Part shown: one piece after another, positions 1 through 13,100 of the stretch | How positions within the stretch are numbered: position 1 is the first letter of the stretch | Layout of the letters: every line of letters starts with the position of its first letter | Origin: Erythrocercus mccallii | Taxonomy: Eukaryota; Chordata; Aves; Passeriformes; Dicruridae | Reading direction: 5' to 3' | DNA length: 64,000 bases | NCBI GenBank assembly: GCA_013397435.1 | Contig: VZRG01000029.1 | Location: 1,568,620-1,632,619, forward strand | Made by a program: the position numbers and the translations under genes | The notes under the pieces: model-generated | What the model saw: only the letters and a program-made list of their open reading frames with translations | Told to the model about the DNA's origin: nothing | Database searches by the model: none

Positions 1-1210
1 GAGCACATCTCGCATCACAGAAGGATCAGATGCTGAACACAAAGGGAAATGTACTAATTAAACGGCGGAATTGTGATTATATAGATACAAGACGTCTCTT
101 GGTAGCATCATTTTCTTTTGACACTGGCTTTGGGACATGCTGTATGATTGCCTATCCTGGCATTACCTGGATAGCACAATATGTATTTCATTACAAAATG
201 GCCAAGGAGGACTAGATAATACTGAGGCTGAAAAGATGCTTCTGAGTTGTTCCCCTTCTCATGACACACCAACTTGATGAACAATGGCTAATATTTTAAA
301 CAGTAGTGGAACTCCTACTTCATAAAGGCTGAGAACTGATCCGGGTCAGGTACATGAACTGGAGGTGCTCCTCAAGAAAAATGAGAAGAAGAGTTCATTT
401 CCAGGAACTGAAAATGAGAAGAAGAGAAACAATTTAAGAAAATTGTTTGTAGGCCTGTAGTAAATCAAGTCTAGTTCACCACTTGAACTCAGATCTCCTT
501 ACGGCCAGTCTTTTGATTTACAAATGTGATTATCTTGAGAATACAAACTGCTGAAACTCACTGTAGTCTAGGCCAGAATTTAAGAAAAATGTGTCTTATT
601 AAAAAAACCCAAACCAACAAACAAACAAAAAAGTGTACATTTCCCTCAATACATGTTTCTTAGTGTGTGGCATATAACAGAGCCTTCCAGATAAATTCCT
701 TGGATCTAGTCCTGTTCTCATTAAACCCGCACAGCTCTGTGCTAACACTAACGTAACCGAGGAAAGAATTTTTCCTATAAGAATTACATTTCTAATAAGC
801 AGGAAGCAGAGCCTTTTGGCAAATCACCTACCCTGCAACTCTGCCTGAACAACACTAAAACAAAAACCATAAAGCAAAATTGGCTCACAAAAGAGGGGCT
901 ACACCATAACAGACTGAACAGGAGAGTTGCACACAGTTCATGTCTACTTCTTGTTGTGGAGATGATAGTTAATCTATTAGATTTCTGGTTTTATGCAGGG
1001 TGGATCCCAAATAGATCCCAAAATACAGGTTTTTAGCCAACTTTTATTAAAAAAAATCTGGCAATTGTCCTTTCCAGTAACAAAATTTAAGCAGTATTAT
1101 ATATCTCAGGGGTTTCTCATCCAGTGCAAGTGTAGAATCAAACAGGGAATGAGATTCTGTGAAAAAGCTCTGCATGAGAAGGGATTTATTTAAATTCTTA
1201 AAAAACATCA

Positions 1211-2079
1211 ATAGTACACTAAATTGGGAAGAGCTGTTGACTCCCTTGAAGGCAGAGGCCCTGCAGAGAGACCTCATCAAATTAAAGGTCTAGACGATCA
1301 CCAGGTACAGGAAGTTTAACAAAGACAAGTGCTGGATTCTATACCTGGACCAGAACAACCCTGGATGCATGGACAGGCTGAGGAATGAGAGGCAGGAGAG
1401 CAGTGCCACAGAAAGGGACCTGGGGGTCCTGGTCATTCTCAGGTTGAACATGACCCAGCAGTGCCCTGGCAGCTTGGAGGGCCAACCCTGTCCTGGGGGG
1501 CATCAGCCACAGCAATGACAGGTGGGCAAGGGAGGGGATTGTCCTGCTCTGCTCTGCACTGAGGCGGCCTCAGCTCGAGTGCTGGGGGTGGTTTTGGGTA
1601 CCACAATATAAAAAAGACATTAAACTGTTAGAGAGTGTCCAAAGGAGGGCTACAAAGATGATGAGGGGAAGCCATATTAGGAGCAGCTGAAGCCACTTGG
1701 TCTGTTCAGGCTGGAGAAGAGGAGACTGATGGGAGATCTCATTGCAGTTAAAACTTCCTCATGAGGAGAAGAGGAAAAGCAGACACTGATCTCTTCTTTT
1801 TGGTGACCGGTTATGAAGCTGCATCATGAGGTGACGAGTCATGAAGCTGGATATTAGAAAAAGGTTCTTCATGCCAGAGGATGGCCAGGCACTGGAACAG
1901 ACTCCCCAGGAAAGTGGTCACAGCACCAGCCTGACAGAGTTCAGGAAGCGTTTCAGCAATGCCCTCGGACACATGGAGTGATTCTTGGTGCTGTCTTGTG
2001 CTGGGCCAGGAGTTGGACTTGATAATCCTCGTGGATCCTTTCCAACTCAGGATATTCCATGGTTCTACGATTCTATGAA
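1211..2079 (+). mobile_element. CR1 LINE fragment, 5'-truncated, with 3' end
   Basis: About 870 bases resembling the last part of the CR1 reverse transcriptase frame and its 3' UTR. Recognisable pieces are the 'acactaaattgggaagagc' start, 'gagagtgtccaaaggaggg', 'ctggagaagaggagactga' and the end 'ttccatggttctacgattc' followed by tatga. The reading frame is broken by many stops and small indels, so it is an old, dead copy. CR1 is the dominant LINE of bird and reptile genomes and inserts with severe 5' truncation, as here. Confidence 0.9.
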
Positions 2080-3650
2080 CAGATCAGTGAGAAGGTAGAA
2101 AGGTAGTGAATAATCAAACAGTTGGAGGTTTTTTGTGAATTAGAAAAGGTAATAATTTAGCAGATAAATTATTTAAATGCTATGTATTTTCCTCTCTTTT
2201 ATCCTTGTAGGTAGGGTAGAAGTGCATAGAAAAGGAGTGACTGACATTTCTGCCTTCCAGGATATTTTTCTTTACTCAGTCATCCTGGGGTTTCTGCTAA
2301 TTCTGACTAGAGAGAAGTAGACCCAGAAGGTAATCCCTGATTGCTTGTAGGTGAATGCAGCACAGAGTACCAGCCTCTGAAGCCCTGTGGGTTACAACTG
2401 CTTTAGGAAACAACAGATTGCACACTGGGGTCAGTTGGGACCATGCCATCTTCTAAAAGACGGCTAGCATAGCAAAACTGAAGGCTCTATTTAAATTTAA
2501 GTAGGTGCTGAAGGGAAACCTTCACCTATTCTCCTAGATACAGTCAGTGTTGACTGAAAGAGTGGAAACTTTACATGATTCATCATCTATATTTTTTTCC
2601 GTATTACTTAAGATCCAAGTCTTATAAAGCTTGTATGCATATTTTAATTACAAGTTCATCTCTAATATATTTTATTTACTCAAGATTCATCAAATCTTTA
2701 CCATTTCATTGATTCTGAGGATTTCATAAAATGGCTGTTTTCATTGAAATCACTCCTTAAAATCACTGTAGGGTTTTTTTGGCATATATATTTTCTCCTG
2801 TTGTTAATCAAAATGTGTTAGGCTATGGAAATCAATTAAAATTACGGAAATGAAAAACAAAAAAACCCGCAATTTGACACCTTCTCAAGAGGAATCTTAC
2901 ATGCACAATTAACGTTTCCTACTACTAAGAAAGAAGTACTTCAGAAGTAGTGAAATATAGCCCAGGCATTGGATCTGTCTTAGGGATTCATAGAAAGGAA
3001 CTTGATTAGTAATGAAAAGGTATTTTTAAATAAAAAAATTAAGCCTAAATAAAATAGTTGGTTGTCTTACCAATATGATTTTGAAAGTGTGTGAAACATT
3101 ATATTTTATGAATTAATTAGGAGGAGGAAGGAAGGAAGAAGTTCAAAAGAAGAATAACATCAATAATCTTTCTTCATTTGGGAAAATTCAGAAAAGAACA
3201 TAGGTGGGATTGCTGAAAAAAGCCTGGCTCCTGCTTCTTGTTAGCCAGTGCTTCATTGCTGTTACAAGGCTACTAGTAAAGCCTGTGCTTCTCCAGGCCA
3301 GTTCCCTCAGCTTCTCATTTTCTTTCTTCTAGTAACAGAATTTATACATTGAACTAATGCTAAAATGACAAATCTTCTTTTCTTTTGGAATAAATTGTAG
3401 GATACAAATCTCTAAGCTTCTTGGAGCTGATTTTAGAAAATGCAAGTCTGATTCTGAGGTGACATTACAGAGGCTTAAAGAGCTAGAATGAAAACTGAGG
3501 GCCAAATCATAGCCTGTCCTTGATTCAGCAATTTCTGTGTAGTGCCAATTTTCCTTCATCACCTAGCTGCATGGCCTCATTTATTCTCTGTTGGGATTAC
3601 ATGCAGATTCTTTAAATTGGGTAATGGATGGAAATATTGATTCAGTAGAT

Positions 3651-3706
3651 GGTGGTAATAATAGTAATAATAATAATGATAATAATAATAATAGTAATAA
3701 TAATAC
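3651..3706. repeat. (AAT)n / (GATAAT) microsatellite
   Basis: Imperfect trinucleotide repeat of AAT units with interspersed GAT and AGT variants, about 56 bases. Confidence 0.95.
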
Positions 3707-3978
3707 ATTCAACAATGATTAACTCCAGTACCAAGATGCAGTTGCCTTGTTGTTCCCCAGAAGATAATAGCTCATCAGGTCTCCATCCATTAGAAGGAAG
3801 CTGGGGAAAGCCACGACAGGAAAGGAGGCCCTTGCTGTGCTAGGTTATAACTTGTATAACTTTCCTCACTACTACATGAAAAGGAAGTGCTATCTTTATC
3901 TTCACTTAGAGGTAGTTCTTCATAATAGCAGCAGATGCAGAGGTTTTACGAGACCCAACTGAGTCTCAGGAACTGAAA

Positions 3979-4056
3979 GCTGGTCCTGCTGTGAGCAGGA
4001 GGTTGGACTAGAGACCTTCAGTGGTTCTCTCCTGCCTGAATTACCCTGTGGTTACA
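3979..4056 (+). mobile_element. CR1 LINE 3'-tail fragment
   Basis: A short stretch containing 'ctgctgtgagcaggaggtt' followed by ggactaga, typical of the 3' UTR of several CR1 subfamilies. It then degenerates before the expected ATTCTGTG repeats (here attaccctgtggtta). It is a very short or very decayed copy. Confidence 0.75.
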
Positions 4057-7001
4057 TGAGGTTCACTCCCTTCAACCAAAAATAGGGGGTATAAGTGTAT
4101 TGAAGTTATCTCTTTTTTAAATTGTATTTAACAATGATGTTTAAATTATGAAATGTCAAAAATTCCATTAGAGCATTGTCTCAGTGTCTTATCCAATTCC
4201 ATCGCCTTTTTTTTTTCCTATGGCTTCACAGTAGAATTTGATAATTTTATAAAATGCAGTAATACTTCCTGTTTTCTGCATTTTTTATTTTTTTTTTAAT
4301 CTGTGTTGGAATTGTCTCAGCCTTGCTTTCTCTGTTGGTCATTATGTAATAATACCTATGAGAAAGTCCATGGGAGAGAGTCTGTTATCATTTTATCCTC
4401 ATTCAAATAATTTTTCTCATTTTCTTTCAAGTTATCATCATTAGAAATGGAAAAGGGAAACCACAAGTCTTCTGTAGACACATACAATTTTATTTCTCTT
4501 GCGGGCAGTTGGTGAGCCGTCAGCTTTATTCCATGAAGAATGCTTGGTCTGTTTCTTAGATTTGAGAGATGTCTTTTTGGAATTAGGGTTGTAATATTTT
4601 TAATGTACTAATGCTTACAGACTGAGTTTTGGGGTGATCTGTTTCACCCATTTATGTTATTCTCTGCTTCAAAAAAATTTTCTTGATTATCAGTTTCTTC
4701 AGATTAATTTTCAATACAGTTTTTTTTCTGATTGAGTCTGCCTGTTTCTCATAGGAATTAATGTAGTCTGTGCCATTGGTGTCATCAACAGTAGGACTAG
4801 GGAGCAGGATTTAGTTTACTTACTATAACAGCTGTAGCAATTAAATTACTTGTGGAAGAATTTTTTATCTCCCCAATATTCTGGTGGTGCATTTTTGAAT
4901 GATAGATCATTTCAGCTGGCTTGCACATCTGAATAACTAACATTTTACCAATATTTGGTTACCTTATTCCATATACTTGTTAGTGTAAGAGGCAGTTTAA
5001 CTGAAAAATGAATCCTAATAAAATGCCTTTTTAGTAATTCATTTTGAAAACCATTTGACCTTAACTACAATGAAAGTAGACTGTAAAAATCATCATAGAT
5101 TCCCTTCCTTGAACTTTTCATAATGCTGAAAAATGACTGAGGGAAAGAAGAAAGATCCAGTTACTGTACCCTGTTTTCACAGCTGTACTTCATTGAGTGG
5201 AGGCTTGTGTTACACACAGTTTGTGATAGGAAGTAAATGCTTTTAAAACAACTAAGGAGACAGGTCTTTAACCTCCACCTTTTCAGATGCTTTTTTTCAC
5301 TCATTTAGCTTCTGTCAAGGTCTTGAGAAACATTTCAAACACAAATTATTATTGAATACTGAAGCTCACCTGAATAATTCATTTCCTAATGTGTTTATTA
5401 GGTAGAGATGCATTGAGATGAGGTTGGTTGTTTCTTTGGGGGTTTTTTTTGAGAGACATCACTAATGATTGATATAGTGAACACTTGTTCCTTCAGGAAC
5501 AAATGCATTTAAAGAAGAAAAAATTATTAGACTCAAGTGTTTCTTGATAGTTGAAATTACAGATTTATTTCAACAATTTTAAGCATTTTTAAGGCCTTGG
5601 AGATAATTAAAAAATGATTTTGTGATAATAATTACCAAATTGTCAAAATTAATTAGATTTAAAAGTCCCAGTTGCTAGCATACAAGACTGTTACTTCCTG
5701 CTAAAAGACTCTCTAGTCCCCTAAATGGTAAAGGTACCTTCAGATTCATTAAAAGGAATTTTTTGGCCTTATTGGAGGTGCATTGGAAGTACATGTTAAT
5801 CACAAGACCTAAACTGTTTGATGTAAACTTGGGTGCAAGTAATTACAGGACTTTAGACAGCCACTGTAAAATCGTTTTCTGAATGTGATTCTAATATCTG
5901 CCAAAGGCACTTCTCTAATGGCTCCAGTGAAACAAGGTCAGTGGCAATGGGAGTGTGCAGCTGGCAGACAGCCAGTCAACTTTTAATTTCTGTAATCAGC
6001 TGAGGCTTTGTGTATACTTCATCCCTTGAAATACATGAGACCTTAAATTAAGGATTATGATAAATAGGCATTATTTGGGCTGCATTGACCATATGCTTTT
6101 TTGTTTTTTCCCGTAATTAAGGTAATCCTTATACTATGTGTCTGATGGCCCTGAATATTTCTATTTTAACATCTCACTTCACCCTGGCCAGATACAGAGC
6201 AGATAGGCTACCCAGATCTGCACTTGAGTGAGAAAATGCCTTGAAATATAATCAGAATTTTGAAGTATTCTTCATTTCAATGCATTAGAGGTGTCATGCC
6301 TTCGGAGGATGTGGCTGACACTGGTTTTGCCTTTATTCCGGCAATTTTTTTTTTAACTGTAACAGTAGAGCCACTGCTCTCCTTTGGCTGGGTCAAGCCT
6401 TCCCAGCAAGCATGTGTTTGTTTTTCCGTTTGTCACTAGTGGGCAGGCAGTGTCTGTGTTTTGTGGTCTGTGGCACAAGTGGGTGGAGGATTCACACATT
6501 TCAGAAAAATGTAAGCATAAAAGCTGACACCAGATAAGTTGTTTGTTTAGATTTGATGCATAAGATTTTTGGAACATTTTGTATCCCCTTCTAGTCTTTA
6601 AATATATCAAGGGCAAGCATGAGAGCAGCCTAAGTTTTTGTCCCTCTGAATCCCATACAGAGCTCCTACTGACTCATGTTATCAGAACTCAGATGAGGCT
6701 TTCTGGCTGTTTCATTCTCATCTCACACATCCTTCTGCTCTTCCAGCAATGACTTCAGTTCGTGCTACAGCCTCACCTTACTTCAGCATGAAATTTACAC
6801 TGACTGGTGTGCACTGACAGACATCTAATGCTGCCTCATACAAACTCAGCTTTGAGCATTAAGTTTTATTATTTTATGTTAATGTAAAATAGCAAAGTGT
6901 AAATTGGAGGATTAGTTGCTTCTAGGTTAAGAAAGAAAGGCCTTGGGAAACAAATGTTGCTTCTCTAGCACAAACCTCATTAGAAATCTTGTGTTTTGCA
7001 G

Positions 7002-7105
7002 AGGTTAATATACTGTGGGCTGCACACCAAGTACACCATAGTTCAGAAGATTACAACTTATTCACTGCCTTGAGACAATCTGTGCTGCAGAAATACACCT
7101 CCTGG
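7002..7105 (+). CDS. AGMO: AGMO exon with HQVHH iron-binding cluster
   Basis: The first two bases complete a split Glu codon (human Glu137, proposed to affect the pterin cofactor), followed by 34 full codons. The peptide contains WAAHQVHHSSEDYNL and TALRQSVLQKYTSW. HQVHH is the second histidine cluster of the fatty acid hydroxylase superfamily (human His145, His148, His149), here intact. The acceptor is ttttgcAG and the donor is TGG|gtaagt, which fits consensus well. The exon ends after a complete codon (phase 0), matching the phase 0 start of the next exon. The preceding exon, which should carry WFHRMAH, was looked for in 1-7001 and not seen. Confidence 0.96.
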
Positions 7106-10100
7106 GTAAGTTGCACAAGATTTGATAAACAAGTAAATATCAACAAGGTTCAGTAAAAGTGAAAACATAGTGTTTACTTCCCTTTAAAGAAAAACATAAT
7201 TTTTTAAAGATGTTTGACACTGAAGGCGCAGAAGATGAAACTGAAGAATCTAATAATCATAAGTTTTAAATCATATTCACTGATGTACAGCAAACATGAA
7301 AATAGCTACAAATGTTAAAGAAGGCTAACTATATAACCCTGCATTTATATTTCCATAACTTTTTGAGTAGAATGGAGAATTTTCATTCACTTATTCATAC
7401 ATAAGTATGGCAAAAGAGTAGAGTAAAATTCAACTTTTTCAGAATATGTCTGTCTAGCTAAAAGGAGCAGGGAGAGAAATCATTAAAATTTGCTGTGGAC
7501 ATGCAAAAGGATTTATTTGTCTCTGCTCATTCATGTAATATCAGTACCCTTGTAGGTAATAGCAGTATGTTATCTAGTGTTATTTCAGATAAAATTAATT
7601 TCAAATGGTGAGCTGTGTATTCAGTATTTATATACAGATTTTAAAAAGTATATTTCCAAATGCATTCATAAATGGAACATAATATTTAGGCTTTAGTTCT
7701 GCACCCAGGGTAGCTGCTGATTTCCTAAGCGGAGACCTCATGTTATCTTTTGACTTGTTTTTTTTAATCAGATTGTACTTTGTCTGGTTGTGTGTTATTC
7801 AAAATTAATAACTTCAAAATTTAATTTTCAGAATTAGAGTTCAAAAGGATATTAAATGTGTTTACATATATAAATTCATACATATAATTATATATATTCT
7901 CCAATGAGGTATAATATGGGTGGGGAAGGAAACCCATAGTCCTTTGGCAATCTCTCTATCCAGCCTGTGAGCAAATGACTCAAAATCAAGAGAGTATGCT
8001 CACCCATGCAAACTCAGTATAACACCATTAACTTTGGTAAAGTAGATCTATGCTTATGTAACTGATCGTGGACTTGGTCTCTAATACGTAACTGGTTTTA
8101 GTACATGACATTAAATTAGTTAAAGTGCTACATTCCAGGGAAATTTTCTTCTGAAAATCATGAAGTAGTACTGTTTCTTCAAACTTTTTCTTGATGTCTT
8201 CTATATAAATTCATGTTGTTTATTTATTAAGAAAATAATTATCTGATGCTAGCAAGATTGCCTAGGATTTAAATTACTGTGATGAAGAATAACGGAAGGG
8301 TTGTCTGTCTGTGACAACTCTGCTTCCTCTGTAAATACTGCTATGTTAAAGATTTAACCTTTGCCCATTTACCCATTGGGACCATATGTGCAAATGCTTA
8401 ACAAAAACAATAATTCAAAAAAGACAAAAAGCCTGTGTGTACGTATGGGTGTGCACATGAGAACTTTGTCTGCTGGCATGACTTTGAGGATGATACCTCA
8501 GAGAGCATAAAATACTGGGAAGACCAAGATGTCTGGCCACCTTGGATTCCAAAGACCATCCTCAGGACCACACTGGTATAACTTGGCAAATAATACATAT
8601 GTATTTAAAATTCATATGCTTTGTGCAAAGGGAAATGAATCTAGGAATACATGGTACTTTTGTGTGCCAGGTTTTTTTCACCAAATATTTGATATTAGCC
8701 AAAACATATGGTTAATGTAAATACTGCTTTGCCTCCTCCCTGAACTTTTCAGACATATGCCAGTTTTCTTTCTGCGACACCTTACCGTGCATGATCACAA
8801 TTCTTGCTAATTCTTACAGAACTGCTATTTTTTTGGATTAACAGTCTTGTCCAGAACCATGGATGGATCTACCTTGAAGCTGAAACTCAGCGAAATCCTT
8901 AGTTAATCTCTGAGAGTGATTTAATCTTGTTGAATGTGTACTGTTCTGTTCAATGAGTTTGACATCCAGTTTTGTGGAGACTGTGAGAAACCTATGGTGG
9001 ATGGCGTGGGACTGTGTGACTGTTCTGCTGCCAGCTCTTGTGTTTTAAGTTAAACATTGTAAGATAAATAAATCAGCATTTTAATCTATGATTGAAAAGA
9101 TATGAAATGAAAGAGAATAGAAAAACATGCTTGACAATCAATGGTGTGAGATGTACTCCTGATTTTGGAACCAAATGCTTCATGTAGTTTGCATACACAG
9201 TGTTTCTGTTTCTCCACTGGAGGGGCCATAGAGAAGCAAATCTACTGTGAAGACTGAGACATACTGCTGAGGCCCATTTAGTGGGAAAAAAAGATGTCAA
9301 AACAAAAAGTACATTAATTTTTAAAAAGAAAACAGCAAAATAAAGCAAGATAATGTTATATAAATGAATATATCAGTGATGAATCAATCAAAGTGCCGTT
9401 GTGAGAGATTTGCACATACACTTTGAAAAGCTATGATGTAATGCTTTGAGTACCATTCTCAGCTTTCCCCTAAGGGTAAGATTTAATTGCAGACATTAAA
9501 TCCTTAATAATTTGATAGCTCTAGACTGTACATTTAGATAAAGTGTTGAACTATGGCTTGGTATAAAAACAGTAAAGGCATCTACATACAAGTCTGGAAA
9601 GGGAATAGGTAACAATTTTCAGCACAGTCAGTCACTTGTCTACTGAAGAGTCTGCCAGGTCTGGGATCTGTACAAAATGGGTTGCCTTTTTTGATTTTTT
9701 TTTTATTTTATCCTTGCCTTTAACTCCTGCAGAGTTCTCACATGAGTTGCTGCCCACATGAACTTGCTGTCAGCAGTTGTCCTTCAGCCCCCCATGCCCC
9801 ACAGACCCTCTGCAGCCACATCAGCAGGTGGCCCCAGAGACCCAGCGTAGAAACTCAGTGCTCCTGCTAAACCTCAGGAGTTTCAATGCACTCCCTTTCT
9901 GTAGTGGAAGTGGTTATAAGCTTTTACCTACAAATGGGAGGGAGAAAGGTAGAGATGCCCACATGGGAGAGTTGGACAATGGACCTTCCAAAGGGGCATG
10001 ATTTTGGCATGAGGGCAAACAGCTGCAATGTGGCAGCCCCAGATGCAGATGTGTCTGCACCCCCTCTCTGGGTGCTTTCCCCATCAGCTGCTGCAGCACT

Positions 10101-13100
10101 TTCCCAATCTCTACTGCTGAATCCACAAGTGAGAAAAGATCTGTCAGTGTGATAAAAGTTTTCCTGCAGTTTTGACCAGAAATTCCGTTCTGAAGCCAGG
10201 AAAGTTTTCCTCTAGAAATTTGTTAAAGCTGGTACATTGCCATGAAATCTTTTGATTTGGTGAGTTGGCATTTCCAGTAAAGAACTATTTAATGATTTTT
10301 TTTTTTTTTGAGATTGCTCTCCTTGTTTCAGTAGAACCACAAATAGAAAAAGTCAAGTCTTGGTATGGGAGAAGTTTTCATTTCTTCCTATGAGTTCCAC
10401 TTCTGTAAATGATCTTTAAAATCCTTCTAGTACAAAATAAAGCTTACATTGCAAAAAACTGTGAGGCAGTTAGTAAAGCATTCTCTTTGACAGTTTCAAA
10501 TTTACCTATAGATTTATATAAAATTTCCTTCATCCCACCACTTAACAGGGAAATCCTAGTACTCTTGTGAAAAGTGAGTTAGGAAATAAATATGAAGATG
10601 ATCCTTCTTTCCTCTTTGAGTCATCTCTAAATACCACCAAATTACTTCTGATACTTTTAGGGGAAAAACGTATAATTTTTTAACCCTGCTTTCAATCCTG
10701 TAACTACTTCCATGAATAATCTGAAAACCATCTGGTTTGGTTTTTTCAGATTTTTTTAATCAATTTCCTCTCCATTCCATTTTAAAAAATCCTGCTGTTA
10801 TCATGCCATTAGACAGAAACTTAGTCCCCCTCTACTACCTTTTAATACCTTTACTTTTTTGAAAGCAGCTTCTAAGACAGAAACAGAAACACCTCATAGG
10901 TAATTTGTGGGGCAGCTGTGATCCATGAAGCTTTTAAATGTAGATTTTGAAATCCTAGCTGTCCCAGCCCTACCAGGTGATACTGCAATGTCTTCAGGGT
11001 TTTGTCCTAGTGTTTCAGACATTGTCTGGTGTTGAAGCCAGCAGACTAAGCTGATATTGCAAGGTCCTAGTCATCCATTAGTTTGTCACAGTGAGATACT
11101 CTGTGATGACTTTCTTGAGAGCATCAGTCACATTACTGGGGTGGAAGTGCGGTTGTTTCACAGCCTCTGTGTGACTACTAATCTATTGGGCAGACCTTTT
11201 GACTAAAACTGAGAGAATACTGGTTTTGCATGCTATGTGCAGACCTACACTAAAGGAATTCCTGGTCCAGGATTTTCGTGGCTGTTGGACTGCCTTCTTG
11301 GATGTTAAAAGATTGGATTTTTGTGAAAAGGACAATAGTAATTTGGGAATGGATTTTTTTCTAATTTTTCTGTGCTTCACAGGGAGCTCTTGTTGGCCAA
11401 ACAGATATTCCCTGAGTGCTAAAGAGATTTAAAGTTTTGAAGATACCTCTGCTACTCCTTGGTTTAGGAAAAATCTCTGTATTTTAGAGAAGTATTAACT
11501 TTTCAATGCAGGTGATATAACACAGTGCCAGGTAAAAGGGAAAAGAGAAAGATAAGCCCTTTTCTGAAGGAAGCAGACTGACTTTTAACATATGGAGGTC
11601 TTAGAAGTTTTATTTTATTGCTCAGCCAGTTAAGCAGTTAATTGTGAAATTCATAGGACTTCATCTGTGTCTAAGATACCAGGATTTTCCAAGTAAGCAG
11701 TTTTCTGATACTTTTTTCATGCTAGCTTGTTTTTAGGACTCAGCAATATATTGGGACTTTATGGGAGATGCCATGAGAAAGTTTAGGTGAGAAGTATAAT
11801 TAACTTGGAAAGCCAAGAAACTTACCCTCATGGTGCTTCTGTAGGGAGTTTGGATGGAAAGGCTAAAATAATTCAGACCTTGCTTAATCTGTGATAATTC
11901 TTCCCTATGTGGGAACCTTTAATGTCAAGGCTCTGTTGCTATCTGCTCTATATAGTACACAGCATAAGCATCTAATACCAGAATTTATGAATTCTTACGT
12001 TGAAATTTCTACTTGCTCAGTTTGGCTTGTGGGAAATCACTTTTGGATCAATTTATGCCTCTTTTGCTGTAGCACATCAAGTAGTAACATAATAATCACT
12101 ATCTATTTATGCTGTGTAGTGTCTGCATTATGTATGTATTGGAAGAGGCAAGTGTATTGTACAGTGCTTTGAGCTCCTGAGAGTACTTCATTATATCATC
12201 ATGAGTTTAGAATTATATAGCTAAGGTATGTTTTCTTTCTCATTTTTCAGATGTTCAACTTGCCCATGGCTCTTTTCATTCCCCCTTCGGTGTTTGCTGT
12301 TCATTTACAGTTTAATCTACTTTACCAGTTTTGGATACATACAGAGGTAAACCAGGTTTTTAAGCCATACCTAAACAGTTAGCCTGGAGCAGTGTCTTGG
12401 AAATCCACTAGCAGCTGATTTATTGTGTAAGAAAAATCTTTGTCTGACTTCTTTAAGGAGAAACATCTGTTCATTTTTATTCCTTTTTCTGAATATATAT
12501 TGCTAAGTTTATAAGAAGCAATGAGGCCAGTTGGTCCCAATTAGATTTAGAGAAAAAAGTGACTGTAAGGAATCAAAACTTTTTGCTATTTTAATACTGT
12601 ATTTTCCTATCTTGCAGCTTATTAAACATTTTTGGCAGATGCTGAAACTGATTTCATTTTGAAGATAAATATTTTAGAGAAAAATACCCAAAAGCCAGTG
12701 CTTAAAGATCATTTAGAGTTGCAACTAAATTCAGATATTATTTCTTTCTTAATGCAAGTACTTCTCAAATGAAAAATGCTCTATGATTACCTGATGGCTA
12801 TTTGTTTATGACTACACCACTTCATCTTGGTTTTGTGAGTGCGTGTAGACCATATCTAGTTTACATACATATATGGTTAATAACACACTGTAATTAGGAA
12901 GATGTTTCCCACACTTCTTAGGTAGTTCAATGGCCTTGGTCTTCTTCCTTGCATTACAATAGAGGTATTTAAAGGTACTTTATGTTTTAAGTCAACAGCA
13001 TAGTTCTCAGTAGCCCCAGGTGAGCTGTGGGCTAATTATTTCTATGACACTCCTTTGTTTATTCTGCCCAGACAGATGCCTTTTCCTCTCTAATTTCATG

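Larger units (their letters stand above)
1..7001 (+). other. AGMO intron (3' part), upstream of first visible exon
   Basis: AT-rich sequence leading up to the acceptor at 7000-7001. It holds a large CR1 fragment at 1211-2079, a small CR1 tail at 3979-4056, a CAAA-rich simple stretch near 601-632 and an AAT-type microsatellite at 3651-3706. I searched for the AGMO exon that should carry the first histidine cluster (WFHRMAH) and did not find it, so it is probably upstream of base 1. Nothing else in the segment looks coding. 5860-6140 has mixed composition that could be conserved non-coding DNA. Confidence 0.7.

Noticed and set aside
601..632. A-rich CAAA stretch considered as a SINE or LINE poly-A tail
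   Set aside because: No element body recognised next to it; treated as simple sequence.
9777..10152. Three overlapping 70-88 residue frames
   Set aside because: They overlap on both strands in a GC-rich pocket, show no motif, and have no splice or promoter context.
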